A stretch of 64,000 nucleotides of DNA, taken from Pseudomonadota bacterium (GTDB lineage Bacteria > Pseudomonadota > Alphaproteobacteria > Rhizobiales > Xanthobacteraceae). The position numbers were made by a program, and so were the translations under genes. Location of the stretch: assembly GCA_023422775.1 (NCBI GenBank), contig JAFAGM010000128.1, forward strand, positions 11,093-75,092, read 5' to 3'. Positions 16,653 to 25,618 of the stretch are shown here, one piece after another; the first letter of the stretch is position 1, and the number at the start of each line of letters is the position of its first letter. The notes under the pieces were generated by a model. It was given only the letters and a program-made list of their open reading frames with translations, was not told the origin of the DNA and did not search any database.

Positions 16653-17879
16653 TTATGTGGACGCGCTCGTTTCCACGCGGGCTTGCTTCACCGCGTCATA
16701 CGCCAGCCGCTTGAACTCGAACGAGAACGGGTGAACGAAGGACATCTGGCGCTGCGCCATCATCACGCCGGCCATGTTGCGCTTCGGCGAGATCCACCAT
16801 TGCGTGCCGGCGACGCCACCCCAGTAGAATTCGCCTGATGCGTCAGGATGGTCGAACTTCGACGGCGTTTGGATGATGCCGCCGGCAAGCCCGTGCACCT
16901 TGCCCGGCTGTTCGCCGAGCAAGGCGAAGCGGATCCATTGCCCATCCGGCAACTGGTTGGTCATCATCTGCGCGATGGTTTCCGGCTTGAGCAGGGTCGG
17001 CCCTCCCGGCAGCAGGCTTCGGATCAGCGCCACCATGTCAGGCATCGTTGACACCAGCCCGCCGCCGCCGTTCAGCCGCGCGATTGGCCGCAGATAGGCG
17101 CCGGGGAAGGGGGCGTTGTCGGTGCGGGTGAGGCCGGGCTTCATCGGCTCCATCAGGTCGGCGCCGGCGTAATAGGCGACCAGGCGCCCGTGATCCTTTT
17201 CCGGCACGACGAAGCCGGTATCGACCATGCCGAGCGGATCGAGAATGCGCGCCTTGATGAACGTGTCGAAGCTCTGGCCGCCGATCACTTCGACCAGTCG
17301 CGCCACCACGTCGATGGCGAGCGAATATTCCCACGACGTTCCCGGTTGATAGATCAGCGGCAGGTCGCCCAGCACGTCCACCATCTGCGCAAGCGTCGTC
17401 CGGGGATCGTGCACGCCGCGCTCGTTGAGCGCCTTGAAGATGACGGTGCCGGGATCGAAGAAGCCATAGCTGAGCCCGGAACTGTGGCTCAGAAGCTGGC
17501 GGATGGTGATCGAGCTCTTCGTGGGCTCGGTGTCATCGAGCGAGGTCGCACCAGGACGCAAAACCCGTCGATTTCCAAGCTGCGGAATGAATTTCTCGAT
17601 GGGGTCATCGAGCTTCAGTCTGCCTTCTTCGGCCAGCAGCAACGCCGCGCAGGAGGTAATGAGCTTGGTATTGGAGAAGATGCGAAAGATGTGGTCGGTG
17701 CGCAGCGGCGTCTGTGCTTCCTTGTCGGCCCAGCCGACGCAGTTCACATCGACGAGATCGCGACCGACCATGACCGCCCAGGAAATGCCGGACAGCAGGT
17801 TGTTATCGACGTAGCGCTGCATGGCAGTTTGTGCTGGTTTGAAGTCGTAACCCTTGGCGGTGACTGTCAGGTTTTCCAT
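16653..17879 (-). CDS. Serine hydrolase, beta-lactamase class C/esterase family
   Basis: A 408-residue protein of the beta-lactamase (class C)/EstB fold. The catalytic S-x-x-K tetrad is SNTK in IFSNTKLITSCAA, the second motif Tyr is in WEYSLAIDVVARL (Y-S-L instead of Y-x-N), and HGLAGG may be the third element. No signal peptide is present, which points to a cytoplasmic esterase rather than a periplasmic beta-lactamase. The ATG at 17879 is preceded by GAGGGAG; an in-frame ATG seven codons upstream lacks a site. Natural substrate unknown. Confidence 0.88.
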   Translation of the reverse strand: MENLTVTAKGYDFKPAQTAMQRYVDNNLLSGISWAVMVGRDLVDVNCVGWADKEAQTPLRTDHIFRIFSNTKLITSCAALLLAEEGRLKLDDPIEKFIPQLGNRRVLRPGATSLDDTEPTKSSITIRQLLSHSSGLSYGFFDPGTVIFKALNERGVHDPRTTLAQMVDVLGDLPLIYQPGTSWEYSLAIDVVARLVEVIGGQSFDTFIKARILDPLGMVDTGFVVPEKDHGRLVAYYAGADLMEPMKPGLTRTDNAPFPGAYLRPIARLNGGGGLVSTMPDMVALIRSLLPGGPTLLKPETIAQMMTNQLPDGQWIRFALLGEQPGKVHGLAGGIIQTPSKFDHPDASGEFYWGGVAGTQWWISPKRNMAGVMMAQRQMSFVHPFSFEFKRLAYDAVKQARVETSAST

Positions 17880-17907
17880 TTTCACTCCCTCGTACGGCAT
17901 GTTTCAG

Positions 17908-18027
17908 CGTCGTCCCGGCGAAGGCCGGGATCCATAACCACCAGCGCTAATTGTTGGATAAGGTAACTACCACATCGCCCAATTCAAAAGCCACGGCGTA
18001 TGGGTCCCGGCGTTCGCCGGGACGACG
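17908..18027. repeat. Dispersed palindromic repeat, CGTCGTCCCGGCGAAGGCCGGG type
   Basis: Two hairpins flank about 65 bases: CGTCGTCCCGGCGAAGGCCG on the left, and CCCGGCGTTCGCCGGGACGACG on the right. It lies between the serine hydrolase start and the tetR stop. It looks like a relative of the family at 16552 and 20030 with altered stems. Confidence 0.82.
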
Positions 18028-18039
18028 GGAGAGAGTGGC

Positions 18040-18642
18040 TCAAGTAGCAGGTTTTGATCGCGGCTTCTTCGATGGACCACCATCCACCTTCACCCCCGCA
18101 TTCCGCAACAGCACCGTCGCGGCCTCCTTCGCCGCCCGTGCCATCGACGGATCATTGCGCACCAGATCCTGCGCGATCGAGCCGTCGACCAGCAGCGTGA
18201 GCTGGGTTGCCAGCGCTTCCGCCTCGGCGACGCCGAGTTGCACCAAGAGGTCGCGAAACCAGAGGCGGCGGCTTTCCTTGAATTCGACCGCGATTCTGCG
18301 CGCGGACTGGTCCTCGCAGCCGAGCTCGGCGACCGCGTTGACGAACGGGCAGCCGCGAAAATCCTCCGCTGAAAAGCGCCGCTCCAGCGAATCGAAGGTG
18401 CCGAGAATCTGCTCGACCGGCGGTTTGTCGGAAGCGCGCGGGGCCACGAAGCGGCGAGCCAGATAGGCCGAGATCAGCGCGTCCTTGGACGGAAAATGAT
18501 TGTAGAGCGTGCGCTTGCTGATGCCGATTTCGGCCGCGATGGTGTCGACACCCACAGCGCGGATCCCCTGCAGATAGAACAGCCTGTCTGCAGTTTCGAG
18601 AATCCGGTCCTTCATCGCCGGTTTGGCGGGCAGGGTAGCCAT
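18040..18642 (-). CDS. TetR/AcrR family transcriptional regulator
   Basis: A 200-residue repressor. The N-terminal helix-turn-helix is clear: ILETADRLFYLQGIRAVGVD then TIAAEIGISKRTLYNHFPSKDALI (residues 13-57, read in two parts). The C-terminal ligand domain has no recognisable specificity and ends in a basic PSKKPRSKPAT tail. It is divergent from the MFS transporter gene, and a perfect dyad lies between them, so it most likely represses the transporter and itself until an inducer binds. Confidence 0.92.
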   Translation of the reverse strand: MATLPAKPAMKDRILETADRLFYLQGIRAVGVDTIAAEIGISKRTLYNHFPSKDALISAYLARRFVAPRASDKPPVEQILGTFDSLERRFSAEDFRGCPFVNAVAELGCEDQSARRIAVEFKESRRLWFRDLLVQLGVAEAEALATQLTLLVDGSIAQDLVRNDPSMARAAKEAATVLLRNAGVKVDGGPSKKPRSKPAT

Positions 18643-18695
18643 GCGCTGGCGGGATGTCCTTTTGCTTGACAGTTCGCTGCTCCTTATAGACTGAT

Positions 18696-18711
18696 TACAC
18701 AGGTCTGTGTA
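18696..18711. promoter_or_regulatory. Likely operator of the TetR/MFS pair
   Basis: TACACAG-GT-CTGTGTA is a perfect 16-base dyad in the 134-base gap between the divergent tetR and MFS genes. Its size and place fit a TetR-family operator. Binding by this regulator is inferred. Confidence 0.6.
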
Positions 18712-18776
18712 CCTATTTCAGGCATCGATTGCAGGACGCGGCTTTCGAATCGCGGCCGATCGGGAGAATAAAGCCA

Positions 18777-20009
18777 ATGGCACTGCTGCAAATCCTGCGC
18801 CCCACGTTGCCCATCCTGATCGGCGCCTCGATGTTGCTCACCCTGAGCATGGGCCTGCGGCAGAGTTTCGGTATCTTCATGCAGCCGCTGACGCATGACA
18901 TCGGAATTTCGGTGTCGCAGTTCACGCTGGCGCTGGCGGTGCAGAACCTTGCCTGGGGGTTCCTGCAGCCGCTCGCCGGCGCCCTGACGGTGCGCTACGG
19001 CTTCCGTCCGATCATGATCGTGGGCTCGGTGATGTACATCGTGGGCCTGGTGCTGATGGCGACCGCGCACGGGATGATCCCGATCCTGATTGGCGCGGGT
19101 GTATTGATTGGCGCCTCGCTGGCCTGCACGGCGAATGCGATTGCGATGTCAGTGTCGGCGCGCGCGGTGCCGGCCACCGTGCGCAGCACCGTGATGGGCA
19201 TTGTCTCTGCGGCCGGATCGCTCGGCGCTTTGCTGGCTGCGCCGATCGGGCAGATGTTGAACGAGGGTTTTGGCTGGCGCATCGGCGTCGCCGGCTTTGT
19301 GATCCTGTCGCTGTTCATGCTGCCGGCGGCCTGGTATGCGGGCAGGGTTGACAAGGTTCCGCTGCCGCTCAAGGCCCCCGACGACATCGGCGACGCTTCG
19401 GCTGGAACGGCAGCAAAGCTTGCCTTCGGCAACGCGTCGTTCGTGGTGATGACCTGCGCCTATTTCGTCTGCGGCATGCAGCTTGTGTTCCTGACCACGC
19501 ATCTGCCGTCCTATCTGTTGATCTGCGGCCTCGATCCGATGCTGAGCGCGCAGACGCTCGGTATGATCGGCGGCTTCAACGTGCTGGGCAGCCTGTTCTT
19601 CGGCTGGGCCGGCCAGCGCTGGAACAAGCTGGCGCTGCTCGGGATGATCTACATCCTGCGCTCAATCGCGCTCGCCTGGTACTTCATGCTGCCGGCGACG
19701 CCGGCAACCACGCTGCTGTTCGGGGCGATCATGGGCTTCCTCTGGATGGGCGTCGGTCCGCTGGTTGCGGGCGCGGTCGCCGAGATGTTCGGCCTGAAAT
19801 GGCAGGCGATGATCCAGGGCCTCGCCTTCATGAGCCACCAGATCGGCTCGTTCCTCGGTGCGTACGGAGGCGGGCTGATCTACGACCAGCTCGGCTCCTA
19901 CACCATGGCGTGGCGCATCGGCGTCGCGCTGGGTCTGGCCGGCGGCATTATCCAGGTCGCGTTCGCGCTGATCCGGCCAAGCCGGCCGCCGCATCTGCAG
20001 ACGGCGTAG
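18777..20009 (+). CDS. MFS transporter
   Basis: A 410-residue major facilitator superfamily protein with about twelve hydrophobic helices. It starts MALLQILRPTLPILIGASML and has the family's loop 2-3 element (GALTVRYGFRP) and conserved glycine-rich helices. MSMGLRQSFGIFM in helix 1 resembles the oxalate/formate-type and monocarboxylate-like MFS proteins, but the substrate cannot be read. The ATG at 18777 follows GGGAG by about 8 bases. Divergent from a TetR regulator with an operator-like dyad between, so probably an inducible exporter or importer. Confidence 0.88.
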   Translation: MALLQILRPTLPILIGASMLLTLSMGLRQSFGIFMQPLTHDIGISVSQFTLALAVQNLAWGFLQPLAGALTVRYGFRPIMIVGSVMYIVGLVLMATAHGMIPILIGAGVLIGASLACTANAIAMSVSARAVPATVRSTVMGIVSAAGSLGALLAAPIGQMLNEGFGWRIGVAGFVILSLFMLPAAWYAGRVDKVPLPLKAPDDIGDASAGTAAKLAFGNASFVVMTCAYFVCGMQLVFLTTHLPSYLLICGLDPMLSAQTLGMIGGFNVLGSLFFGWAGQRWNKLALLGMIYILRSIALAWYFMLPATPATTLLFGAIMGFLWMGVGPLVAGAVAEMFGLKWQAMIQGLAFMSHQIGSFLGAYGGGLIYDQLGSYTMAWRIGVALGLAGGIIQVAFALIRPSRPPHLQTA

Positions 20010-20029
20010 GGCATCGCCCCACCATCAGT

Positions 20030-20133
20030 CGTCATCACCCGCGAAGGCGGGTGATCCAGTACGCCGCGGCCTGTCGGCTCTATCACCAACGCCTCTGGAA
20101 TACTGGGTCCCCCGCTTTCGCGGAGGACGACAG
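20030..20133. repeat. Dispersed repeat, CCCGCGAAGGCGGG family (second copy)
   Basis: CGTCATCACCCGCGAAGGCG with its hairpin, then TACGCCGCGG, CTCTGGAATACTGG, CCCCGCTTTCGCGGAGG and ACGACAG. Same order of words as at 16552-16649. Confidence 0.88.
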
Positions 20134-20163
20134 TGGAAAGTGCAGCAGGCGTCACGGGCACCG

Positions 20164-20190
20164 ACAAAAACGGGGCCCGAAAGGGCCCCG
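20164..20190 (-). terminator. Rho-independent terminator of rpmG
   Basis: On the minus strand the stem CGGGGCCC-tttc-GGGCCCCG is followed by TTTTTGT. It lies 30 bases after the rpmG stop codon. Confidence 0.9.
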
Positions 20191-20219
20191 CTCAAATCCG
20201 TCAGCCGTGAGCTTCCGAA

Positions 20220-20387
20220 TTACTTGATCTTCGATTCCTTGAACTCGACGTGCTTGCGCGCGACCGGGTCGTACTTCTTCTTGACCAGCTTGTCGGTCAT
20301 GGTACGCGAGTTCTTCTTGGCGACGTAGTAGAAGCCGGTATCCGCCGTGGAAACGAGCTTGACCTTGATGGTGACCGCTTTGGCCAT
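20220..20387 (-). CDS. rpmG: 50S ribosomal protein L33
   Basis: A 55-residue L33. It has MAKAVTIKVKLVSTADTGFY, YVAKKNSRTMTDKLVKKKYD and the C-terminal HVEFKESKIK. It is the zinc-free (C-minus) form: the two CxxC pairs of the zinc-binding paralog are absent. The start at 20387 gives the normal length; an in-frame start 30 codons upstream would be far too long. Single gene with its own terminator. Confidence 0.97.
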   Translation of the reverse strand: MAKAVTIKVKLVSTADTGFYYVAKKNSRTMTDKLVKKKYDPVARKHVEFKESKIK

Positions 20388-20513
20388 GTTCAGAACCTTT
20401 GGATAGGGGGATATCAGGCGCCGGCCAAATCGGCCTGCATTTGCCGCGCAACCTAGCCTCGATCCGCCCAAAGTCAAGGTTTTCGGGGTCGAAACCGGTC
20501 CAATTCGCGGTGA

Positions 20514-21839
20514 TTAACCCTCAAAGAAGCGGTTTTTCGGCCTTGGCAGCCCCAAATTCTCCCGCAGTGTCCGGCCCTCGTACGCTTTGCGGAAAATCCC
20601 GCGCTTCTGCAGTTCCGGGACGACCTTGTCGACGAAATCGTCCAGTCCTGCGGGCAGGAACGGGAACATGATGTTGAAGCCGTCGCTGCCGCGGCTCATC
20701 AGCCATTCCTCCATCTGGTCGGCGATGGTTTTGGGCGTGCCGACAAAGGAGAGCCCGCCGTAACCGCCGACGCGCTGGGCGAGCTGGCGCACCGTGAGCT
20801 TGTCGCGAGCGGCAACATCGACCAGCCGCTGGCGGCCGCTCTTGCTGGCGTTGGTCTCGGGGATCGGCGGCAACTGGCCGTCGGGATCGAAACCCGAGGC
20901 ATCGGTGCCGAGCTGCACCGAGAGCGAGGCGATGGCGCTGTCGTAATGCACCATGCTGTCGAGTTTCGCCCGTTTCTCTTTTGCCTCCTCGATGCTGTCA
21001 CCCACCACCACGAAGGCGCCGGGCAGTATCTTCAGATGCTCCGGGTTGCGACCGATCTTCTCCATGCGGCCCTTGATGTCCGCATAAAGCTTTTGTCCGT
21101 CGGCGAGCGAGCCGCCACCGGTGAACACTGCCTCTGCCGTTTCCGCGGCGAGCTGCTTGCCGTCCTCGGATGCACCGGCCTGCACGATCAGCGGCCATCC
21201 CTGGACGGGCCGGGCAATGTTGAGCGGTCCGTGCACGGAGAGATATTTTCCCTTGTGATTGAGCACGTGCATTTTCGCGGGATCGAAATAAAGCCCTTGC
21301 TCGACATCGCGCACGAAGGCGTCGTCGGCGAAGGAATCCCACAGGCCTGTCACCACGTCATAGAATTCGCGCGCCCGCTGGTAGCGCTCGGCATGCTCCA
21401 TGTGGTCGTCGAGCCCGAAATTCAGCGCAGCATCTGGATTAGATGTGGTGACGATGTTCCACCCCGCGCGGCCGCCCGAGATGTGGTCGAGCGAAGCAAA
21501 ACGCCGGGCAACATGGTAGGGCTCGTCGAACGTCGTCGATCCCGTCGCGATCAGGCCGATGTGCTCGGTGGCGCCGGCCAGCGCCGACAGCAGCGTGAAC
21601 GGCTCGAACGAGGTCACGGTATGGCTGCGCTTGAGCGCGTTGATGGGCATGTTCAGCACGGCCAGGTGATCGGCCATGAAGAAGGCGTCGAACTTGCCGG
21701 TCTCCAGTTTCTGGATCAGCTGCTTGATATGCGGGAAATTGAAGTTGGCATCGGGCCACGCGCCGGGATAGCGCCACGCGCCGGTGTGGATGGAGACCGG
21801 CCGCATGAACGCGCCGAGCTTGAGTTGCCGCTGTGCCAT
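20514..21839 (-). CDS. LLM class flavin-dependent monooxygenase (NtaA/SnaA/DszA family)
   Basis: A 441-residue FMNH2-dependent monooxygenase with the bacterial luciferase-like barrel. Family blocks are LGAFMRPVSIHTGAWRYPGA (about 8-27), FDAFFMADHLAVL, LSALAGATEHIGLIATGSTT, RFASLDHISGGRAGWNIVTT and the C-terminal GTPKTIADQMEEWL. Members oxidise chelators, sulfones or sulfonates with reduced flavin from a separate reductase, which is not encoded next to it. The substrate is unknown. It is upstream of rpmG on the same strand but separated from it by about 125 bases. Confidence 0.92.
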   Translation of the reverse strand: MAQRQLKLGAFMRPVSIHTGAWRYPGAWPDANFNFPHIKQLIQKLETGKFDAFFMADHLAVLNMPINALKRSHTVTSFEPFTLLSALAGATEHIGLIATGSTTFDEPYHVARRFASLDHISGGRAGWNIVTTSNPDAALNFGLDDHMEHAERYQRAREFYDVVTGLWDSFADDAFVRDVEQGLYFDPAKMHVLNHKGKYLSVHGPLNIARPVQGWPLIVQAGASEDGKQLAAETAEAVFTGGGSLADGQKLYADIKGRMEKIGRNPEHLKILPGAFVVVGDSIEEAKEKRAKLDSMVHYDSAIASLSVQLGTDASGFDPDGQLPPIPETNASKSGRQRLVDVAARDKLTVRQLAQRVGGYGGLSFVGTPKTIADQMEEWLMSRGSDGFNIMFPFLPAGLDDFVDKVVPELQKRGIFRKAYEGRTLRENLGLPRPKNRFFEG

Positions 21840-21969
21840 TGCCCCGTTCCGTAGCTGTTATTGTTGGGGAACAGATAGGGAGGCGATCAGCGCAGCGCCA
21901 TCAGGCGCCGTCGAGAAGAATGTTGCAAATTGAGGGACGTGCGGAGGATATTTGCCGTGGCGCCAACGC

Positions 21970-22055
21970 CGTCATTGCGAGCGGAGCGAAGCAATCCATA
22001 GCGCGGCATAACCGATAGATGGATTGCTTCGTCGCTTTCGCTCCTCGCAATGACG
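21970..22055. repeat. Dispersed palindromic repeat, CGTCATTGCGAG family (second copy)
   Basis: CGTCATTGCGAGCGGAGCGA with AGCAATCCAT on the left; ATGGATTGCTTCG and CTCCTCGCAATGACG on the right. Near-identical arms to 12869-12952, with a different central loop. Confidence 0.9.
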
Positions 22056-22071
22056 GGGACAGAGCCGTGGG

Positions 22072-22809
22072 TCAGGCCCCCAGCACGTCCTTCTGCATCT
22101 TGCCGCCGTAGAAATGAAAGAACGGCACCGGCGCGTCGTGGCGGAGCGGGCCGGTGGCCAGCCGGCGGTCGAGTTCGGCGAGCACGTTCTTGGTCATGGC
22201 GTGGGCGTCGGCGAGCGGCTGCGAGCCGATCTCGACCCATACCAGTTCGACCAGTTCGGCATCCGCGTGGATCACGCCTTCGACGCGATGGGCGATGCTG
22301 GAAGCATCCGCGGTGAAGAAGCGCGTATCGAAACGGCGGACGCGGCCGGGCGGAGTGATCGCGCGCGCGATCAGGAACAGGCTGGACGGATCGGGAAGAA
22401 GTCCCGCTTCGGAGAATGGTTGCCAGGCGCCTTCGAGCTTCACCGGCTTGTCGACCTTGCGGCCGAGGCAGAGGCCGGTTTCCTCGCAGGCCTCGCGGAT
22501 GGCGGCGACCGCGAGCGCACGCGCCCGGGAAGATGCGATCTTCGGACTGCCCTTGAGCAGGTTGGCTTCGAGTTCGCCGGAAATCGGCGCGGCGACGGGA
22601 ACGCGGTTGTCTGTTTTGTCGACTCGGCCGCCGGGAAAGACATATTTGCCCGGCATGAACACGACCTTGTCGTGGCGCTTGCCGACCAGAACCTTCGGCT
22701 TGTAGCCGGAACGATCGATAAGGATCAGCGTCGCGGCGTCCTTCGGCCGGAAATAGGGGTGGTGATCGGCTTCTTTTTCTTCTTTTTCAGCGGTCGCAGC
22801 TTCAGTCAT
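22072..22809 (-). CDS. NUDIX hydrolase
   Basis: A 245-residue NUDIX-fold protein. The core of the Nudix box is seen as AVAAIREACEETGL (about residues 102-115), but the usual leading Gly of Gx5E is not present, a pattern found in the longer RNF/NUDT19-like subgroup, whose members can hydrolyse CoA derivatives. FMPGKYVFPGGRVDKTD before it is typical of this subgroup. The substrate is uncertain. It belongs to the minus-strand series topA-rnr-DUF983-NUDIX, 38 bases after DUF983, conserved in Rhizobiales. Confidence 0.88.
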   Translation of the reverse strand: MTEAATAEKEEKEADHHPYFRPKDAATLILIDRSGYKPKVLVGKRHDKVVFMPGKYVFPGGRVDKTDNRVPVAAPISGELEANLLKGSPKIASSRARALAVAAIREACEETGLCLGRKVDKPVKLEGAWQPFSEAGLLPDPSSLFLIARAITPPGRVRRFDTRFFTADASSIAHRVEGVIHADAELVELVWVEIGSQPLADAHAMTKNVLAELDRRLATGPLRHDAPVPFFHFYGGKMQKDVLGA

Positions 22810-22847
22810 TCCATCCCCATGTTTGCTTGTTGTCGATCCCGGTTTAG

Positions 22848-23288
22848 CTAGACCGGCGGAATGTCGCCAGGGGCATTCTCGTCAAAGCCATGCATGCGTA
22901 ACGCCCATTGAAGGCCGACGACCGTACCCTTGACCGGCTGCAACAGCACCAGCGACATGAGGAACGTCACCGGCAGGTAGATCGCCAATTGCGCCCACAC
23001 GGCCGGCGAGTAGTTGGTCTCGATCCACAGCGCCGCCGGTACCACGATGTGGCCGACGATGACGATCACCAGATAGGCCGGCAGGTCGTCGGCGCGGTGC
23101 GGCGTGAAATCGAGCCCACAGACCGAGCAGTTGTCGGCGGTCTTCAGGAAGGCGCGAAACATCTTGCCTTCGCCGCAGCGCGGGCAGCGGCAGCGAAAGC
23201 CGCGCTTCATCGCGGTCCAGAGGTCGCGCTTCTCGCCCTTGACGGCATCCCGGGTCCAGACTGTCGTCGCGGCGCTCACCGTTTCCAT
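22848..23288 (-). CDS. DUF983 family membrane protein
   Basis: A 146-residue protein of the DUF983 family. An N-terminal zinc-finger-like part has CRCPRCGEGKMF and CSVCGLDF (two CxxC pairs, residues 33-65) and is followed by two transmembrane helices (YLVIVIVGHIVVPAALWI and LAIYLPVTFLMSLVLLQPV). Function unknown. Its start codon lies 13 bases inside the 3' end of rnr, so the two are translationally coupled. Confidence 0.9.
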   Translation of the reverse strand: METVSAATTVWTRDAVKGEKRDLWTAMKRGFRCRCPRCGEGKMFRAFLKTADNCSVCGLDFTPHRADDLPAYLVIVIVGHIVVPAALWIETNYSPAVWAQLAIYLPVTFLMSLVLLQPVKGTVVGLQWALRMHGFDENAPGDIPPV

Positions 23289-25618
23289 GACTTGCCTCTC
23301 TTCGATTTGCCGGGCTTGGCTTTGCCGGACTTGCCCTTGTGGGCCTTGCGAACTTTTTCGCGCGGGCTGCGGCCCGGACGCGCTTTCGACGCCTTTGTCG
23401 ATGCCTGGGCGCCTTCGCGTTTTCTGCCGCGCGGAATGACCTGACCTTCCGACAGCAGTTCGAAGCGCAGCGCGCCAGCCACCGGCGCAGCTTCTACCAG
23501 ACGCACGTCGACAACGTCACCCAGCCGGTGCATGGCACCGCTGCGTGAGCCGACGAGCGCATGACGCGTCTCGTCGTAATTGTAGTACTCGGTGCCGAGC
23601 GTGCGGATCGGAATCAGCCCGTCGGCGCCGGTATCGGACAACTTCACGAACAGGCCAGCGCGGGTGACGCCGGAAATGCGGCCCTGAAACGTAGCCCCGA
23701 TGCGGTCGGCGAGGAAATGCGCGATCAGCCGGTCAGCGGTCTCGCGCTCCGCCTTCATCGCGCGCCGCTCGGTCACGGAAATCTGCGCCGCGACTTCGCT
23801 TAAGCTCTCCAGCGTCTCGGCTTCCGGCAACGCGCCTTCGCCGAGGCCGAGCGCGCGGATCAGCGCACGATGCACGATCAGGTCTGCGTATCGCCTGATC
23901 GGCGAGGTGAAGTGTGCGTAGCGGCGAAGGTTGAGGCCGAAATGGCCGTAATTCTCCGCCGAATATTCCGCCTGCGCCTGCGAGCGCAGCACCACCTCGT
24001 TGACGAGCGTTTCGTAATCCTCGCCGCGGACCTGGCCGAGGACGCGATTGAACAGGGAAGGGCGCAAGGCACCACTCTTCGCAAACGGGAGATCGAGCGT
24101 TTTCAGGAATTCCTGAAGGTTGTGGACCTTCTCCTGCGACGGCTCGTCATGCACGCGGTAAATAAGCGGCAACGCCTTCTTTTCAAGCGTTTCGGCGGCG
24201 GCGACGTTGGCGAGGATCATGAACTCCTCGATCAGGCGGTGCGCGTCGAGCCGTTCGGGGACGATGACGCGATCGACGGTGCCGTCGCGCTTGAGCAGGA
24301 TTTTTCGCTCGGGCAGATCCAGATCAAGCGGATCGCGCTCGTCGCGCGCGAGCTTGACTTGCGCATAGGCCGCGTAGAGCGGCTTCAGGATCGCCTCCAG
24401 CAGCGGCCCGGTGGTGTCGTCCGGGCGGCCATCGACGGCGGCCTGCGCCTGCGCGTAATGCAGCTTGGCGGCCGAGCGCATCAGCACGCGATGGAAGCTG
24501 TGCGAGCGCTTGCGGCCGTCGGGTCCGATCACCATCCGCACCGCGAGCGCGCCGCGCGGCTCGCCCGGCACCAGCGAGCAGAGATCGTTGGAGATGCGCT
24601 CCGGCAGCATCGGCACCACGCGGTCGGGAAAATACACCGAGTTGCCGCGCGTCAGTGCGTCGCGGTCCAGCGCCGAGCCCGGCCGCACATAGAAGGCGAC
24701 ATCGGCGATGGCGACATGGATGATATAGCCGCCCTTGTTGTTCGGATCGTCATCGGGTGCCGCATGCACCGCGTCGTCATGATCCTTGGCGTCGGGCGGA
24801 TCGATGGTGACGAGCGGCAGGTCGCGCCAGTCCTCGCGGCCCTTCAGCGTCGCAGGTTGCGCCTGCTCGGCTTCGCGCACGGCGCCGGGCGAAAAGGCCT
24901 GTGGAATTTCGTGGGCATGGATCGCGATCAGGCTGATCGCCTTTTCGCTTGAGAGCGAGCCGAGCCGCTCCTTCACCTTGCCTGACGCAAGGCCATAGCC
25001 GCGCGTGCGCACGAGATCGACACTGACGAGGTCACCGTCCTCGGCGCCGGCGGTATCCGACGGTGCGATGTTCAATTCGCGCCCGGCCTGCTTCTTGTCG
25101 ACGGGTACAAGACGCCCCCCGCCGCCGGGCACCTTGCGGAAGATACCGAGCAGCCGCGTGCGGGCGTGATCGAGCACCTTGATGACGCGGCCGCGATAAA
25201 GCGCGCTGTCGCCCTCGTCCAGTTTCTCGATGCGCATCAGCGCGCGGTCGCCGACGCCGGCTGCAGTTCCCGGCTGCGGGCGGCGCGGCACGTGAATGCG
25301 GATTTTCGGCGCGACGCCGTTTTCCTCGGTGTCCCATTCGGTCGGCGTCGCCAGCAATTCGCCGTCGGTGTCGCGGCCGGTGATGTCGGCGACCACAGTC
25401 GGCGGCAGCGTGGCGGGCTCGTGGATCTTCCGTCCGCGTTTGGTAACGGTGCCGTCGTCAGCGAGTTCGCGCAGGATGCGCTTCAGCTCGACGCGGTCGG
25501 CATTCTTCAGGCCGAACTCGCGGGCGATTTCCCGCGTGCCGATCTTGCCTGGATTCGCACGGATGAAGGCAACGATGGCGTCCCGGCCCGGAAAACCATT
25601 GTCGTGCTTTCTCTTCAC
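23276..25618 (-). CDS. rnr: Ribonuclease R
   Basis: A 780-residue 3'-5' exoribonuclease. It has an N-terminal helix-turn-helix/cold-shock part, the RNB catalytic domain with the metal-binding signature DPPDAKDHDDAVHA (about 272-285), then a C-terminal S1 domain (GRISGVTRAGLFVKL) and a strongly basic Lys/Arg/Gly tail of about 50 residues that helps binding of structured RNA. RNase R degrades structured RNA and works in trans-translation quality control. The GTG start follows the topA TAA with no base between, so the two genes are coupled. Confidence 0.96.
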   Translation of the reverse strand: MKRKHDNGFPGRDAIVAFIRANPGKIGTREIAREFGLKNADRVELKRILRELADDGTVTKRGRKIHEPATLPPTVVADITGRDTDGELLATPTEWDTEENGVAPKIRIHVPRRPQPGTAAGVGDRALMRIEKLDEGDSALYRGRVIKVLDHARTRLLGIFRKVPGGGGRLVPVDKKQAGRELNIAPSDTAGAEDGDLVSVDLVRTRGYGLASGKVKERLGSLSSEKAISLIAIHAHEIPQAFSPGAVREAEQAQPATLKGREDWRDLPLVTIDPPDAKDHDDAVHAAPDDDPNNKGGYIIHVAIADVAFYVRPGSALDRDALTRGNSVYFPDRVVPMLPERISNDLCSLVPGEPRGALAVRMVIGPDGRKRSHSFHRVLMRSAAKLHYAQAQAAVDGRPDDTTGPLLEAILKPLYAAYAQVKLARDERDPLDLDLPERKILLKRDGTVDRVIVPERLDAHRLIEEFMILANVAAAETLEKKALPLIYRVHDEPSQEKVHNLQEFLKTLDLPFAKSGALRPSLFNRVLGQVRGEDYETLVNEVVLRSQAQAEYSAENYGHFGLNLRRYAHFTSPIRRYADLIVHRALIRALGLGEGALPEAETLESLSEVAAQISVTERRAMKAERETADRLIAHFLADRIGATFQGRISGVTRAGLFVKLSDTGADGLIPIRTLGTEYYNYDETRHALVGSRSGAMHRLGDVVDVRLVEAAPVAGALRFELLSEGQVIPRGRKREGAQASTKASKARPGRSPREKVRKAHKGKSGKAKPGKSKRGKSWKR

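Noticed and set aside
16653..17879. A chromosomal AmpC beta-lactamase
   Set aside because: No signal peptide and Y-S-L instead of Y-x-N; it fits the EstB/serine hydrolase branch better.
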